A DNA stretch of 64,000 nucleotides from Pseudomonas putida (GTDB taxonomy: Bacteria > Pseudomonadota > Gammaproteobacteria > Pseudomonadales > Pseudomonadaceae). The notes under the pieces are model-generated. The model was not told where the DNA came from, ran no database searches, and saw only the letters and a program-made list of their open reading frames with translations. The DNA lies in the NCBI RefSeq assembly GCF_002906855.1, contig NZ_MINI01000038.1, forward strand, positions 124,001 through 188,000, written 5' to 3'. The position numbers and the translations under genes are program-made. Each line of letters opens with the position of its first letter. Within the stretch, counting starts at the first letter, position 1. Positions 25,364-39,087 of this stretch are shown here, piece by piece.

Positions 25364-27280
25364 CTATCTTGATCCCACATGCCTGAATCGGCAATCACGA
25401 GGCTGAGCGATCGGTGTGGATAAAAACGTGATGGCTTCAGGATCGTCGATCTGGGCGGCTTCACTTGCGAGGTAATCGATCAGCTTTTTGCTTCTTACCC
25501 AAACGTACTGCCGGCAAGCCGCGTTTGGAATGGATGGCCCCGCAACGGGGCGAAACCTGGCCTCCCAAAGGTGCTTGAACGCCTCCCTGGTCGACTTCCC
25601 CAAATACACCGCAATCTCCGGTCCCAAGATATAGCCACGCCTGAATCTGTCGATGGCTTGAGGCTTAACCATCAATTGCGTACGCCGGCCTCGTTCGACA
25701 GCAGTGCTCCATAGCAGACCCAGTCGAACGAACGCGTATGCGCATTGTTCTTTGACGCCTAACAGCGCAGCAGCCTTGACTACCGACAGGCCGGGAAAGA
25801 CCGGACTCTTGTTCTCAGCTCGGGCTTGTTGCCACGCTGCAAAATCTTGCGGCTTGAGTAACCACGCCCCTACCGCAACCGAGCCATTCTCAGCTGGGCC
25901 GTAAGCGCGAAGTTCACCTGCACGTATTGCCTGAACCAACTCGACCAACCCACCCCCCTTGGGCAGAGAATGCTTGGCCAAGTAGTTGATCGACACCAGG
26001 CTCTGGTCAGAGCTGGTAGGCAGCTTCTCATCAATCAATTCGTTGATCGAGCGGCAGTCAATCAGCCACCTTTCGCCTGGGCGCGGTTCTCCACCAAAGA
26101 ACTGGAGGGTACCACCAGCTAGCAGCTGCCTAACCCGATTGCGACAGAGGCTTAGCAAAGTCGAGGTTTCTTTCATATCAGCCACGCCCTGGAGATGCTG
26201 CGAGATTGCCTTCAAATGATCCAGGTCCACGACCGTAAAGACTCGATCTTCATGGACCTTCTCCCGATAGGCGATTTGTCCCTCCTGATGAAGGCGTTTT
26301 ATGACTGATACCCCGAGACCACAAGCTTCAGCAGCAGAATCGAACGACACCCAACGATGTCTCTCAATCGTCTCCTCACTCAAATTGCGATTTCGCTTCG
26401 CTAACGGTGCTTCCCACGCATGCTGCAGAAATGATTCGAACTCTCGACGAAGAAAGTCAAAACAAGAGTCATCCAGATCACGGTGGATGTCGTGGTATAT
26501 CGGGCCGAACGATCTGCTGAGCGTCCAATGTTCGTTATCGGAATGGACTGCCTTGAGGCCACTCAGCAGTTCTCTGAATGCGAGAGGCCAGTTCATGAGA
26601 ACCACGCCCGCCGCGTTTGCCATAAGCCGCGATATCTCTAGCGAACCCGAATCAGCAACCTTCAGCGGCTGGGTTCTTTCCGTAGGCAAACTTCTGACAG
26701 CGAGACGCGATGACAACTCGTGAAACTGTTCGTAGGTGAGGGCCGCCAATCCCGCGTCAGCTGGCAACGAGTCGGCGTAAAACCTATCTTCAAAGCCAGA
26801 GGTGAGCCAGGCGGCCGTATCACTCGCCGGCGCGATCTCAAAATTGGTCCCACTCAATGAGGTGCCACACGCTTGGCAACTATTCGCACTCATTGCGCTT
26901 GGATCGGTTTCCTTCAGACAGTTGGGGCACCGCCCGTGGAGTTCAGTGCCGTGGACAGAACACGTCGTAACCAGGGTCAAGCCCCAGCTTTCTCTCCAAT
27001 AACCGGCTTCGCCCAAACAGATCGGACAGTAACGAGCGTGATGAGTCGTCCATAACTTGACCCCCTTGGGCCTTGGATCACGAAACTCAGCAGATACCGC
27101 AGGCCAGCTCAGTGGTCCTTCCATCATCTGCAGCCAGTCCGCAACATCGGTCTCGTCGGCTCGTGCAAAGGCGGTGAGCAGTTCCTTTCTGGGTAATCCG
27201 TTGGCTTTCGCCAGGCGCTGCAGGTACCCCAAAAGACTTTCGTCTTGGTGTGGTCGTGGGTTGATTAAAAGACCAAACAT
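25364..27280 (-). CDS. tniQ: TniQ/TnsD-type target-selection protein
   Basis: 638 aa. The N-terminal TniQ domain begins with NPRPHQDESLLGYLQRLAKANGL and has the zinc-binding set C85-P-I-C88, C107..H110, C118-P-N-C121, C135..C138. A long C-terminal part contains several HTH-like segments (VSVIKRLHQEGQIAYRE; AAALLGVKEQCAYAFVRLGL), as expected for a site-specific DNA-binding TnsD-like selector rather than a short TniQ. It recruits TnsC to the target. It is separated from tnsC by 75 bp with a GC-rich hairpin. The target site is not known; the gyrB 3' flank is a candidate. Confidence 0.9.
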   Translation of the reverse strand: MFGLLINPRPHQDESLLGYLQRLAKANGLPRKELLTAFARADETDVADWLQMMEGPLSWPAVSAEFRDPRPKGVKLWTTHHARYCPICLGEAGYWRESWGLTLVTTCSVHGTELHGRCPNCLKETDPSAMSANSCQACGTSLSGTNFEIAPASDTAAWLTSGFEDRFYADSLPADAGLAALTYEQFHELSSRLAVRSLPTERTQPLKVADSGSLEISRLMANAAGVVLMNWPLAFRELLSGLKAVHSDNEHWTLSRSFGPIYHDIHRDLDDSCFDFLRREFESFLQHAWEAPLAKRNRNLSEETIERHRWVSFDSAAEACGLGVSVIKRLHQEGQIAYREKVHEDRVFTVVDLDHLKAISQHLQGVADMKETSTLLSLCRNRVRQLLAGGTLQFFGGEPRPGERWLIDCRSINELIDEKLPTSSDQSLVSINYLAKHSLPKGGGLVELVQAIRAGELRAYGPAENGSVAVGAWLLKPQDFAAWQQARAENKSPVFPGLSVVKAAALLGVKEQCAYAFVRLGLLWSTAVERGRRTQLMVKPQAIDRFRRGYILGPEIAVYLGKSTREAFKHLWEARFRPVAGPSIPNAACRQYVWVRSKKLIDYLASEAAQIDDPEAITFLSTPIAQPRDCRFRHVGSR

Positions 27281-27326
27281 TCCTACACATCCATGAAATC
27301 GAAGACATAAAAATCAGGGGAGTAGA

Positions 27327-27346
27327 GCCGGGCCGATAAGCCCGGC
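27327..27346 (-). terminator. GC-rich hairpin between tnsC and tniQ
   Basis: A 7-bp perfect stem GCCGGGC / GCCCGGC with a six-base loop. The T-rich stretch is 12 nt further on, so it is at most a weak attenuator that could lower tniQ expression relative to tnsABC. Confidence 0.45.
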
Positions 27347-27355
27347 CCTTGGCCG

Positions 27356-28315
27356 TCAGGTACTGCTCTCTTCGAACGTCTCAAACGGCTCCCGCTTCCC
27401 GAACAGAGGCTGGAAATTGAAGCTCGCACTGAAGGGGTTTCGATCCTCGGTGGCGTAGCTCCAAACCTCGTCTTCAAAAGCCTGGGCCAGCACAGGAAGT
27501 TCAATCCCGACAAGGTCCTGGACTTGAACCAGCCAAACAGCCCTGTCCACAATCTTGATGAGGTAGTCGATCAATCCATAGGAAGCCAGGTAGAAGCGTT
27601 TAATCATCGCTGGCTCTACAAAACTGATGGTTTGAACAGGCAGTTCGCCCTCGATTGCCTGCAACAACATCACGAAATGAAGAGACGTATTAGCGGAGAA
27701 GGTGAAGCGATCGTATGCCACCGTGGCCGAAAACCTGCGTCGCAGTTGCTCGTTTGCTAGCAGGAGATTTTCGGTGCGCTTCAGCCCAATCAGAACAAAC
27801 GCGATACTGGTTTCATTCATCAGACTCTTGATCCAGTCTGCTGCCTCATACGCACCATTACGACGATAATCGACCAGGTGCTGCGCCTCATCGAGGACCA
27901 ACATCTCCACGCCAAGGTTCTTCAGCAGCAGGACTACTCGCGCAAATTTAACCTCTGCCGAATGTCCTCGTGCCTCTGCGAAGGGATCCTTCAGCTCTGC
28001 CAAAATGGCTGCTGCCAGGTTCTTTTTGGTTGGAGACGAAGGCATCTCGACGAACAGAACTGTCCGCTTCTGTGGGTCATGGCTCTCCAATTCCTCCAAT
28101 GACCGAATGTACTCCTTGACCAATGTGCTCTTGCCCACTCCGCTTGGACCTTGGATCAGCAACCCTTTACTTGCTCTGGTACGCCGACTATCGCCGTGGA
28201 TATCGCCTAGTCGCGTCAACGCTCGCTCGACTTGAGGGCTGTGAATAAAACGATCGCGGAGCGTAAAGCTGTATTCACCATGCTCGTAGCATTCGTACAG
28301 ATTGATGGCGTTCAT
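27356..28315 (-). CDS. tnsC: TnsC/TniB-type AAA+ ATPase
   Basis: A 319-aa AAA+ regulator that links target selection to transposase activation. Walker A is GPSGVGKST (residues 56-64), Walker B VLDEAQH (Asp142, Glu143), a sensor-1-type GLKRTEN follows (about residue 178) and then arginines in LRRRF. The length is shorter than Tn7 TnsC (555 aa) and similar to TniB. The start overlaps the tnsB stop by 4 nt. Confidence 0.9.
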   Translation of the reverse strand: MNAINLYECYEHGEYSFTLRDRFIHSPQVERALTRLGDIHGDSRRTRASKGLLIQGPSGVGKSTLVKEYIRSLEELESHDPQKRTVLFVEMPSSPTKKNLAAAILAELKDPFAEARGHSAEVKFARVVLLLKNLGVEMLVLDEAQHLVDYRRNGAYEAADWIKSLMNETSIAFVLIGLKRTENLLLANEQLRRRFSATVAYDRFTFSANTSLHFVMLLQAIEGELPVQTISFVEPAMIKRFYLASYGLIDYLIKIVDRAVWLVQVQDLVGIELPVLAQAFEDEVWSYATEDRNPFSASFNFQPLFGKREPFETFEESST

Positions 28316-30270
28316 GGCTTAGAACTCCCAGCAGGGCGACGAACCGAGACCTTGAAGGCTGCTGGCGGAATGTTAGGAATAGAGTCACCGGTCCATTCCA
28401 CTTCAGCGAGTACCTTGGGTGGAGGCGTGCTTTCGGTCACTCGACCCTCCTTGTCGATTTTCGCTATGGCAGCTGCGCGTCGTTTTCTGAGCGTCTGCGA
28501 ACGGCGGGCCTCGTCTGCATCTTCCATAATTTCCTGGTAGCACCTGTGCGTAGCCTCGAAGCTAGGCTGCTCATTATATTTTTCTCGCAGCGCTTTCTCG
28601 GCAGCCTTCCACACCTCCCTGCTCTTACCGGCCATTCGCTCATCTTTGGCGGGCACTTTGAAGAACAAGTTTCTGAAGCGGTCGTGAACCCAAACGTGCC
28701 CGGCTTCGTCTCGATAGCGGACGTTTACCTTTTCTCCGTCTGCCAAACGCATACGGAGCTCAGCAAGTTCCGTAGAGTGGTAGCCCACTTTGGCAACCTC
28801 GATGCCGTAATGGTGAACCTTCACCGAGGCCCGCTTGGCCAGAATGCACTCCAACGAGTCCAGGTCGACGGGAAGGCTGATGACATGGTTCGCCTCGCTA
28901 GTCCCCCAGACTTGAGCCGGTGTTCTGTTGTCCAGCCCCCGATGAGGAGTCTGGTGGTAACCATCGACGATCCATTTCACTACCACCGCCTCCAATTGAG
29001 GGAGCGTGAAACATGCATTCTTCTCCGAGTCGTAATCGCCACGCTGCTGGATATTCGAGAAGGTGGTACCCGGGAGGTTGTGGATAAGCCCCAGGTTCTG
29101 TGTGCTGAAAAAGCGTTCGACGGCACCTTTCCTTTGAGGGGCCCTTGAAGCGGGATACATGATCTCGATACCCAACTCGTTGAATCCCATGATGAGATCG
29201 CCCGCGTGAAATTCCGCTGCGTTGTCTGGGACTATTCGAGCCGGCAGCCCACGTGCCCACCATTCATTTCTCACTTTCGGAAAGCGCTTCAGCAATTCGG
29301 CTTTTGGACGGATTGAGCGTTCGATCACACGAAGCACGGTTTCCGTATTTGGCGCCGACAGGTGGAGCAAATATCCCATCACCATTCGAGAGAAGCGGTC
29401 GAGGACGATCGTCAGATAGGGGCGCCCAATGCACAGCCCCGAGGTTTCATCCACAAGCTGGACGTCCAACAAGGTGTGATCAATTTCCCAACGTTCCAAA
29501 ATCTCATGGACACGTAGGACACCCGCCGCAACACGGTGCTTCTTGTCTGCTGCGTGTTTTCCGAGCCTCTCCTTATCCACAAGGTACGGATCCAGCTTGG
29601 CGATGTACCTTCGGACAGTCATTCCGCTTGGGATCTTGAGCTGATCCGAAGGCAAACGACTTTTGTTCCTCTCTTTTATCTGATCTTCGAATTCTGAAAC
29701 GACCACGCTGACCGCTGGAATCGTATCCTGCAGGTAGGTTTTATTAATCACCCCTTCAAGAATAACTTCGAGCTCTCCCTGTATCGCGGCAGCCCGACCC
29801 TTTTTGGCATGCTGAGGGATAAGCTTTACTACGTTCTGGCCAATGTATTTGGCTGCCCAACGTCGAATAGTGGAAACCGAGGGTGCGCACGCATCCCCAA
29901 TCTTTTTGGCGATATCTCTAAGTTTCTTGATCATGTCTTCGTCACCCGGTAGCTTGTATTTACCGCGCTTAGTTAGGTCGTCCAGATACTTGCGTCGACG
30001 CAATGCCTCATCTCCATGTTTTTTGGGGAAGCATGAAATATCTGGAGGGACGTTCCGCACATACGGAACCTTCCCAAGGTATGGCTGATCAGCGGAGATC
30101 TCGATCTCGCGCTTCTCGTAGGCCTCATAGAACTCCTTCTCGGATAGCTTCGTGGGCTCACCAAGCTCATCGAAAAAGAGCAGCTTCCGGTCAATAAGCC
30201 TCTTCTCAAGCACCATCAGTACGCCACGAACGATGACGACCAATTTCACCCTAAGGGAAAAGGTTTGCAT
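28312..30270 (-). CDS. tnsB: TnsB/TniA-type DDE transposase
   Basis: About 652 aa. HTH-rich N terminus, then an RNase-H-fold core with the triad Asp264 (WEIDHTLLD), Asp349 (IVPDNAAEFH) and Glu385 (KGAVERFF), then the C-terminal beta-barrel region. It joins transposon 3' ends to the target. I chose the ATG at 30270 because AAGGGGGG precedes it and the overlap with tnsA is only 20 nt; ATG at 30216 (MVLEKRL) is the alternative. Confidence 0.9.
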   Translation of the reverse strand: MQTFSLRVKLVVIVRGVLMVLEKRLIDRKLLFFDELGEPTKLSEKEFYEAYEKREIEISADQPYLGKVPYVRNVPPDISCFPKKHGDEALRRRKYLDDLTKRGKYKLPGDEDMIKKLRDIAKKIGDACAPSVSTIRRWAAKYIGQNVVKLIPQHAKKGRAAAIQGELEVILEGVINKTYLQDTIPAVSVVVSEFEDQIKERNKSRLPSDQLKIPSGMTVRRYIAKLDPYLVDKERLGKHAADKKHRVAAGVLRVHEILERWEIDHTLLDVQLVDETSGLCIGRPYLTIVLDRFSRMVMGYLLHLSAPNTETVLRVIERSIRPKAELLKRFPKVRNEWWARGLPARIVPDNAAEFHAGDLIMGFNELGIEIMYPASRAPQRKGAVERFFSTQNLGLIHNLPGTTFSNIQQRGDYDSEKNACFTLPQLEAVVVKWIVDGYHQTPHRGLDNRTPAQVWGTSEANHVISLPVDLDSLECILAKRASVKVHHYGIEVAKVGYHSTELAELRMRLADGEKVNVRYRDEAGHVWVHDRFRNLFFKVPAKDERMAGKSREVWKAAEKALREKYNEQPSFEATHRCYQEIMEDADEARRSQTLRKRRAAAIAKIDKEGRVTESTPPPKVLAEVEWTGDSIPNIPPAAFKVSVRRPAGSSKP

Positions 30271-30889
30271 GACGGTGCCCCCCTTGCAGGAAGACCGGGG
30301 AGTCAGTGTCAATTGACCTATCAAGGTCAATGCCCACCACCCCAAGGCCTAACAAGCGCCAGGCTTTCCCCTCACCAACCACGTAGAGCAGATCTGCAAC
30401 GGTCATAGGCGGCCATTCGTTGAAGGTCGCCATTACCTCCTCCAACGCCTGATGCGAAAGCTCTGGACCGCGCCGGTGATACATCAGCCTTCTAAGATTG
30501 GTAGCCAGGGGCTCAGCTTCAATTAACTTTTCAGTGATCACCGAAAAGTTACGGGCAGTGGCGTTGAAGTAGCGCTCAGCGGCATCCAGTCGCTGCCTGA
30601 CGCTGGCAATCTTCAGTCGGTCGTGAGGCTTCACTTCAAACCACCACTCGCGCCCATCCGCGAGGAAAACCTGTACGTCTGGGTAATATTTGAAGTAGCC
30701 CTGGAGCGATGGAACACGTTCCTCACTGGGCTGCGGGACGTAGCCGATGACCGCAGGAGACAGCTCAAGAAGCCGAAAAAGAGCGCCTTCGAGCTGGGAC
30801 TCCCAGGGCACAGGCTTTTTATTTTTGAGCGATGGGAAGTAGCCGCGGTAATGGTTGGACCGCCGCGTGACCACCTTTCGTACTGTCAT
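30251..30889 (-). CDS. tnsA: TnsA-type endonuclease
   Basis: 212 aa, starting at ATG with GGAGGTG five bases upstream. The restriction-endonuclease-like core is visible: Glu30 in PWESQLE, Asp71 in YYPDVQVF and Glu85-Val-Lys87 in WWFEVKP. It cleaves the 5' ends of the transposon, giving cut-and-paste rather than replicative movement. Its presence distinguishes the element from Tn402/Tn5053 types. Confidence 0.87.
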   Translation of the reverse strand: MTVRKVVTRRSNHYRGYFPSLKNKKPVPWESQLEGALFRLLELSPAVIGYVPQPSEERVPSLQGYFKYYPDVQVFLADGREWWFEVKPHDRLKIASVRQRLDAAERYFNATARNFSVITEKLIEAEPLATNLRRLMYHRRGPELSHQALEEVMATFNEWPPMTVADLLYVVGEGKAWRLLGLGVVGIDLDRSIDTDSPVFLQGGHRHANLFP

Positions 30890-31724
30890 GAAACACCTCC
30901 GAAAATCTCGAAACGAGCGCCGACGCTGCGCCAAAAAATCAAGGCGCAGGGCGGGCGAAGTGAGGCCTTTCGACAGGCAACACTGTGCCGTCGAGTAACC
31001 TCGCTAAGGTCGAAAAAATGGGAGAGGATTGACAGTCGCTTCGAAAAAGCAGACATTGCGGGTTCTGAGGACGCAAGTCTGCTTCGCTAAGCGCGGTCAG
31101 TCCTCTCGGGATTGATCGCGTTTTTCTACATTTTCAGGTCTCCTTTTCTCTCATTGGTCATGACTCTCATGACTGATCAGAATCTAAAGCAATCGGCTTG
31201 CTCTCTTTATTTCTAAACGGCCACTTCGTGATCGCTGGAGCAATTTGGATCAGGTCTGAAGCTCTCGCTTCAAACAGCTGATTTGGCTGAAAATCTTCAG
31301 TGCAAAGCGGAAAAGTTGGTCATAGATCTTATTCCAACATCCCTTCGAAATCTACAAAAAATCCAAAATGGCAACTTCCACCAAATTCCATTTCCATACT
31401 AAATTGTTCAAATTAATACTTAACACGTACGCTTAATTAACTATTAAGGTGTTCAAATATTAGTTTTAAAGTCCTCTCAATCTCTCTGCTGCTCAGATCC
31501 GCCCGCCGACCCTCTCAGCACTTCCAGCGCCCCATCAAATCACTTCCTCAAATCCCCCCATCTGCATCATTTTCCAATGAGCGGAGTAGGGCGCCCCGGC
31601 AGGAATTCCAGGCAAAAAAAAGCCCGCGAAGGCGGGCTTGATGGTGACCGACAGGGGCCATGGTTGAAGCCCGGCCGGTCATCTATTTGTGAAAGCGTGC
31701 AGCTTTTCTGTGAACCTACACCAA
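30890..31724. other. Gene-free stretch between tnsA and gyrB
   Basis: 835 bp. The left third has a 12-bp inverted repeat with one extra base (31048-31060 with 31072-31083). From about 31320 to 31480 it is strongly AT-rich with repeated TTAA-type words. The transposon end should be here, but I found no clear repeat array. The gyrB terminator is at 31614. Confidence 0.6.
31614..31640 (-). terminator. gyrB terminator
   Basis: AAGCCCGC / GCGGGCTT stem (31620-31627 with 31632-31639). On the minus strand it is followed by eight T, about 85 nt after the gyrB stop. Confidence 0.9.
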
Positions 31725-35253
<3,529 letters not shown>

Positions 35254-35268
35254 TTCGCCTGCTACGGA

Positions 35269-36372
35269 TTAGAGGCGCATCGGCATGACAACGTAGGAAG
35301 AATCGTCATTGCCAGCTTCCTGCAGCAGCGCACTGCTGTTGGAGTCAGACAGAATCAGACGAACTTGCTCGGTAGTCATAACGCCCAACACGTCCAGCAG
35401 ATAGCTGACGTTGAAGCCGATCTCCAGCGAGCTACCTTCGTAGTCCACGCTGATCTCTTCTTCAGCTTCTTCCTGCTCAGGGTTGTTGGCCTGGATTTTC
35501 AGCTGGCCGGCGGCCAACTGCAGGCGAATACCGCGGTATTTCTCGTTGGAAAGAATAGCGGTACGGCTGAACGCTTCACGCAGCGCCTGGCGGTCACCGA
35601 CGACCAGCTTGTCACCCCCTTTCGGCAGTACGCGTTCGTAGTCCGGGAACTTGCCGTCGACCAGTTTGGAGGTGAAGGTGAACTCACCAGTGGTCGCTCG
35701 GATGTGGTGCTGACCGAGCACGATGCTGACCATGCCTTCCGGATCAGTGAGCAGGCGCGCCAGCTCGAGAATACCTTTACGTGGAACGATGACCTGATGG
35801 CGATCATCCTGCTCGATCGGTGCGCTCATCGAGCACAGTGCAAGGCGGTGACCGTCGGTGGAAACCGCACGCAGGGTGTTGCGCGACACTTCCAGCAGCA
35901 TACCGTTGAGGTAGTAACGCACGTCCTGCTGAGCCATGGCGAAGCTGGTGCGCTCGATCAGGCGGCGCAGTTTGCTCTGCTCCAGGTTGCAGGTCAGCGA
36001 ACCCGGGCCTTCTTCAACGGTCGGGAAATCGTTGGCTGGCAGGGTCGACAAGGTGAAGCGACTACGGCCGGCTTTGACCAGGAGCTTCTGCTCATCGACC
36101 TTGATATCGATCAGAACGTCGTTCGGCAGGCTCTTGCAGATGTCCATCAGCTTGCGCGCAGGGACAGTGATCTCGCCTGGCTCGGCCGGCTCTTCCAGTT
36201 GCACGCGGCCAACCAGTTCGACTTCCAGGTCGGTACCGGTCAACGACAGCTGCTGGCCTTGCACGACCAGCAGGACGTTGGACAGCACCGGCAAGGTCTG
36301 GCGGCGCTCGACGACACCGGCGACCAGTTGCAGGGGTTTCAACAGGGCTTCGCGTTGAATGGTGAAATGCAT
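35269..36372 (-). CDS. dnaN: DNA polymerase III beta clamp
   Basis: 367 aa, the usual length. It starts MHFTIQREALLKPLQLVAGVV, has three repeated clamp domains, and ends YVVMPMRL, which forms part of the partner-binding pocket. It forms the ring that tethers polymerase III to DNA. Confidence 0.98.
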   Translation of the reverse strand: MHFTIQREALLKPLQLVAGVVERRQTLPVLSNVLLVVQGQQLSLTGTDLEVELVGRVQLEEPAEPGEITVPARKLMDICKSLPNDVLIDIKVDEQKLLVKAGRSRFTLSTLPANDFPTVEEGPGSLTCNLEQSKLRRLIERTSFAMAQQDVRYYLNGMLLEVSRNTLRAVSTDGHRLALCSMSAPIEQDDRHQVIVPRKGILELARLLTDPEGMVSIVLGQHHIRATTGEFTFTSKLVDGKFPDYERVLPKGGDKLVVGDRQALREAFSRTAILSNEKYRGIRLQLAAGQLKIQANNPEQEEAEEEISVDYEGSSLEIGFNVSYLLDVLGVMTTEQVRLILSDSNSSALLQEAGNDDSSYVVMPMRL

Positions 36373-36412
36373 GGTCTAGTCCCTTGCCTTCAATTAGCTG
36401 CGCTGACGACCA

Positions 36413-37951
36413 TCAAGTCGTCAACGTCCGCAGCAGGTTCTTGTAGTCCTCGCGGATGTCCGCGTCGGATTCCTTCAATTCGTTGATCTTGCGGCAGGCG
36501 TGCAGCACGGTGGTGTGGTCGCGACCACCAAACATGTCGCCGATTTCCGGCAGACTGTGGTTGGTCAGCTCCTTCGACAGTGCCATGGCTACCTGACGCG
36601 GGCGCGCAACGGAGCGCGAACGGCGTTTGGACAACAGATCGGCGATCTTGATCTTGTAGTACTCGGCCACGGTGCGCTGAATGTTATCCACACTCACCAG
36701 CTTGTCCTGAAGCGCCAGCAGGTCCTTCAACGACTCGCGAATCAGCTCGATGGTGATGTCACGGCCCATGAAGTGCGAGTGAGCAATCACCCGCTTCAGG
36801 GCGCCTTCGAGTTCACGTACGTTGGAGCGAATGCGCTGGGCGATGAAAAACGCAGCATCATGCGGCAGCTCGACCTTGGCCTGGTCGGCCTTCTTCATCA
36901 GGATCGCCACGCGGGTTTCCAGTTCCGGTGGCTCGACAGCTACCGTCAGGCCCCAGCCGAAGCGCGACTTCAGGCGTTCTTCCAGGCCTTCGATCTCCTT
37001 CGGGTAACGGTCGCTGGTGAGAATCACCTGCTGGCCGCCCTCGAGCAAGGCGTTGAAGGTGTGGAAGAACTCTTCCTGTGAACGCTCTTTACGGGCGAAG
37101 AACTGGATGTCGTCGATCAGCAGCGCATCGACCGAGCGGTAGAAGCGCTTGAATTCATTGATTGCGTTGAGCTGCAGCGCCTTGACCATGTCCGCGACGA
37201 AGCGCTCGGAATGCAGGTACACGACCTTGGCATTCGGGTTCTTCTTCAGCAGGTGGTTACCCACAGCATGCATCAGGTGGGTCTTACCCAGGCCCACGCC
37301 ACCATAAAGGAACAGCGGGTTGTAACCATGCTTCGGGTTGTCGGCGACCTGCCAGGCCGCAGCGCGGGCCAGTTGGTTCGACTTACCTTCGACAAAGGTC
37401 TCGAAGGTAAAGGTGCGGTTCAGATAGCTGGTGTGCTTGAGCGCGCCTTCCACCTGGACCGTGCGCTGCTCGGTGCGGCTGCCAGCAACCGGAGCCGAAC
37501 TGCTGTCGCCCATGCCATCGAAGCTGTCACGCGAAGCCGGCTCAGCAGCTTCATTCACCTGCGCCGGTTCAGCTACTGGCGCCTGAACCGGCTCGGCAAC
37601 GGCAACGGCCGCAGGCGCAGTGGCCTGTTGGGTCTGGCTGTGTGCAAGCGAAGCCGCGACTGCAGCACTGACTGGGGCATTGGGTGCAGCACGTGGCGCA
37701 GAGCTGCGACGGCTGCCTATTAACAAGGAAAGGGCTGGCGCCATGCCGCTGCCGTTTTCACCCAACAGTTCGAGCAGACGGCCAAGGTACTTTTCATTCA
37801 CCCAATCGAGCACGAAACGGTTAGGCGCATAGACGCGCAACTCGTCGCCTTCGGCTTCGACCTGTAGCGGACGGATCCAGGTGTTGAATTGCTGGGCAGG
37901 CAGTTCATCGCGCAGAAGCTCCACGCACTGCTGCCAAAGTTCCACTGACAC
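36413..37951 (-). CDS. dnaA: Replication initiator DnaA
   Basis: 512 aa. GTG start at [18 protein letters not shown] (domain I), a long Ala/Pro/Val-rich linker (residues ~90-175), AAA+ domain with [15 protein letters not shown] and [11 protein letters not shown], and a C-terminal DNA-binding domain with [16 protein letters not shown]. It binds the DnaA boxes in the adjacent gap. The frame runs 45 codons further upstream through oriC sequence and is not used. Confidence 0.97.
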   Translation of the reverse strand: MSVELWQQCVELLRDELPAQQFNTWIRPLQVEAEGDELRVYAPNRFVLDWVNEKYLGRLLELLGENGSGMAPALSLLIGSRRSSAPRAAPNAPVSAAVAASLAHSQTQQATAPAAVAVAEPVQAPVAEPAQVNEAAEPASRDSFDGMGDSSSAPVAGSRTEQRTVQVEGALKHTSYLNRTFTFETFVEGKSNQLARAAAWQVADNPKHGYNPLFLYGGVGLGKTHLMHAVGNHLLKKNPNAKVVYLHSERFVADMVKALQLNAINEFKRFYRSVDALLIDDIQFFARKERSQEEFFHTFNALLEGGQQVILTSDRYPKEIEGLEERLKSRFGWGLTVAVEPPELETRVAILMKKADQAKVELPHDAAFFIAQRIRSNVRELEGALKRVIAHSHFMGRDITIELIRESLKDLLALQDKLVSVDNIQRTVAEYYKIKIADLLSKRRSRSVARPRQVAMALSKELTNHSLPEIGDMFGGRDHTTVLHACRKINELKESDADIREDYKNLLRTLTT

Positions 37952-38534
37952 GGATATCCCCTGAGTTGAAAGCCGGATGAGGCAAAAACAAACCGCCATT
38001 GTACCGGTCGAGCGATCAGTTATCCACATGTGGAAACATTCTGAGCCATGACAAAACAGCCATTTAGCGGCAAAAACGTCTTCCAACCTCTGTGAATAAG
38101 GTCTGTGGATAACCGACCATGAGGGCTATGCACAACCCTGGACCCAACCCTGTTGATAACTCACCGGTGGATAAAGAGCCTTTCTATCCACAGGCTTTCC
38201 GCACGTCCGACACAAGCGCAGCACCTGTTACCGACAAGGTTTTAAATCTCTGTACATCGCGAAATTCATAGGCTGCATGATGTTATCCACAGAAAGTTAT
38301 CCACCTAAGAGTTATAAGTTCTTCAGAAAAGCTTTTTATATGTCTCTTCTTTTTTATCATTTTGTCGTCCGCCTGCCTGCCTGATCAACCCACCCTGGCA
38401 TCCAGCGGTCAGGGCGCGTTCTATAAGGAAAGGCTGGTTGGAAATTGACCTATGGGCTTGCTTTCTCTAGAATCGCCGATCTCTTAAAAAGGGGGCCATT
38501 CCGGCCCGTAGTCGACAAACCAGGTAACAACGCC
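37952..38534. other. oriC: Origin of replication (oriC) between dnaA and rpmH
   Basis: DnaA boxes read by eye: TTATCCACA at 38020 and 38283; complements at 38091 (TTATTCACA) and 38104 (TTATCCACA). One-mismatch boxes are at 38126, 38166, 38184 and 38297. An AT-rich unwinding-type stretch lies at about 38306-38365 (includes GCTTTTTATATGTCTCTTCT). This is the known location of oriC in P. putida and P. aeruginosa. Confidence 0.9.
38445..38473 (+). promoter_or_regulatory. rpmH promoter
   Basis: TTGACC (38445-38450), 17-bp spacer, TAGAAT (38468-38473), about 60 nt before rpmH. Confidence 0.75.
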
Positions 38535-38669
38535 ATGAAACGTACTTTCCAACCAAGCACCATCAAGCGCGCTCGCACCCACGGCTTCCGTGCCCGTATG
38601 GCTACCAAGAACGGCCGCGCTGTTCTGTCGCGTCGTCGTGCCAAAGGCCGTAAGCGTCTGGCCATTTGA
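38535..38669 (+). CDS. rpmH: Ribosomal protein bL34
   Basis: A 44-aa, very basic protein: [20 protein letters not shown], ending [12 protein letters not shown]. Component of the large ribosomal subunit. First gene of rpmH-rnpA-yidD-yidC, transcribed away from oriC. Confidence 0.98.
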   Translation: MKRTFQPSTIKRARTHGFRARMATKNGRAVLSRRRAKGRKRLAI

Positions 38670-38685
38670 TTTTTCGGCACAGGTG

Positions 38686-39087
38686 GTGAGTCAGGACTTC
38701 AGTCGGGAAAAGCGACTGCTTACACCCCGGCACTTCAAAGCGGTCTTCGACTCCCCAACCGGCAAGGTTCCAGGGAAAAACCTGCTGATCCTTGCTCGCG
38801 AGAACGGCCTGGATCACCCGCGCCTCGGCCTGGTGATCGGCAAGAAGAGCGTCAAGCTCGCCGTTCAACGCAACCGCCTCAAGCGCTTGATGCGCGATTC
38901 CTTCCGGCTCAACCAGCAATTGCTGGGTGGCCTGGATATAGTGATCGTCGCGCGCAAGGGATTGGGTGAGATAGAAAACCCGGAATTGCACCAACACTTT
39001 GGCAAGCTCTGGAAACGCCTGGCGCGCAGCCGGCCAACTCCAGCGGCAAACGCCGATTCCGCAGGGGTAGACAGTCAAAATGCGTAA
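38686..39087 (+). CDS. rnpA: Ribonuclease P protein component
   Basis: 133 aa, GTG start ([20 protein letters not shown]). The RNR-type motif [18 protein letters not shown] is present. It pairs with RNase P RNA to mature tRNA 5' ends. It overlaps yidD by 8 nt. Confidence 0.96.
   Translation: MSQDFSREKRLLTPRHFKAVFDSPTGKVPGKNLLILARENGLDHPRLGLVIGKKSVKLAVQRNRLKRLMRDSFRLNQQLLGGLDIVIVARKGLGEIENPELHQHFGKLWKRLARSRPTPAANADSAGVDSQNA

Larger units (their letters stand above)
25364..30889 (-). mobile_element. Tn7-like transposition module downstream of gyrB
   Basis: TnsA, TnsB, TnsC and TniQ homologues in canonical order, all intact. tnsA/B and B/C overlap. This is the layout of Tn7-like elements of the five-gene Tn6022 kind rather than Tn5053, which lacks TnsA. 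The coordinates cover only the core genes: I could not find the element's ends. One probably lies between 30.9 and 31.6 kb, next to the gyrB terminator; the other is left of the module. Confidence 0.85.

Noticed and set aside
31048..31083. Inverted repeat as the right end of the gyrB-side transposon
   Set aside because: It has an internal bulge, no TGT...ACA-type terminus, no repeat series and no matching copy found on the left side.
38445..38534. N-terminal extension of rpmH
   Set aside because: The extra 30 codons cover the promoter and leader; bL34 is universally about 44 residues starting MKRTFQP.
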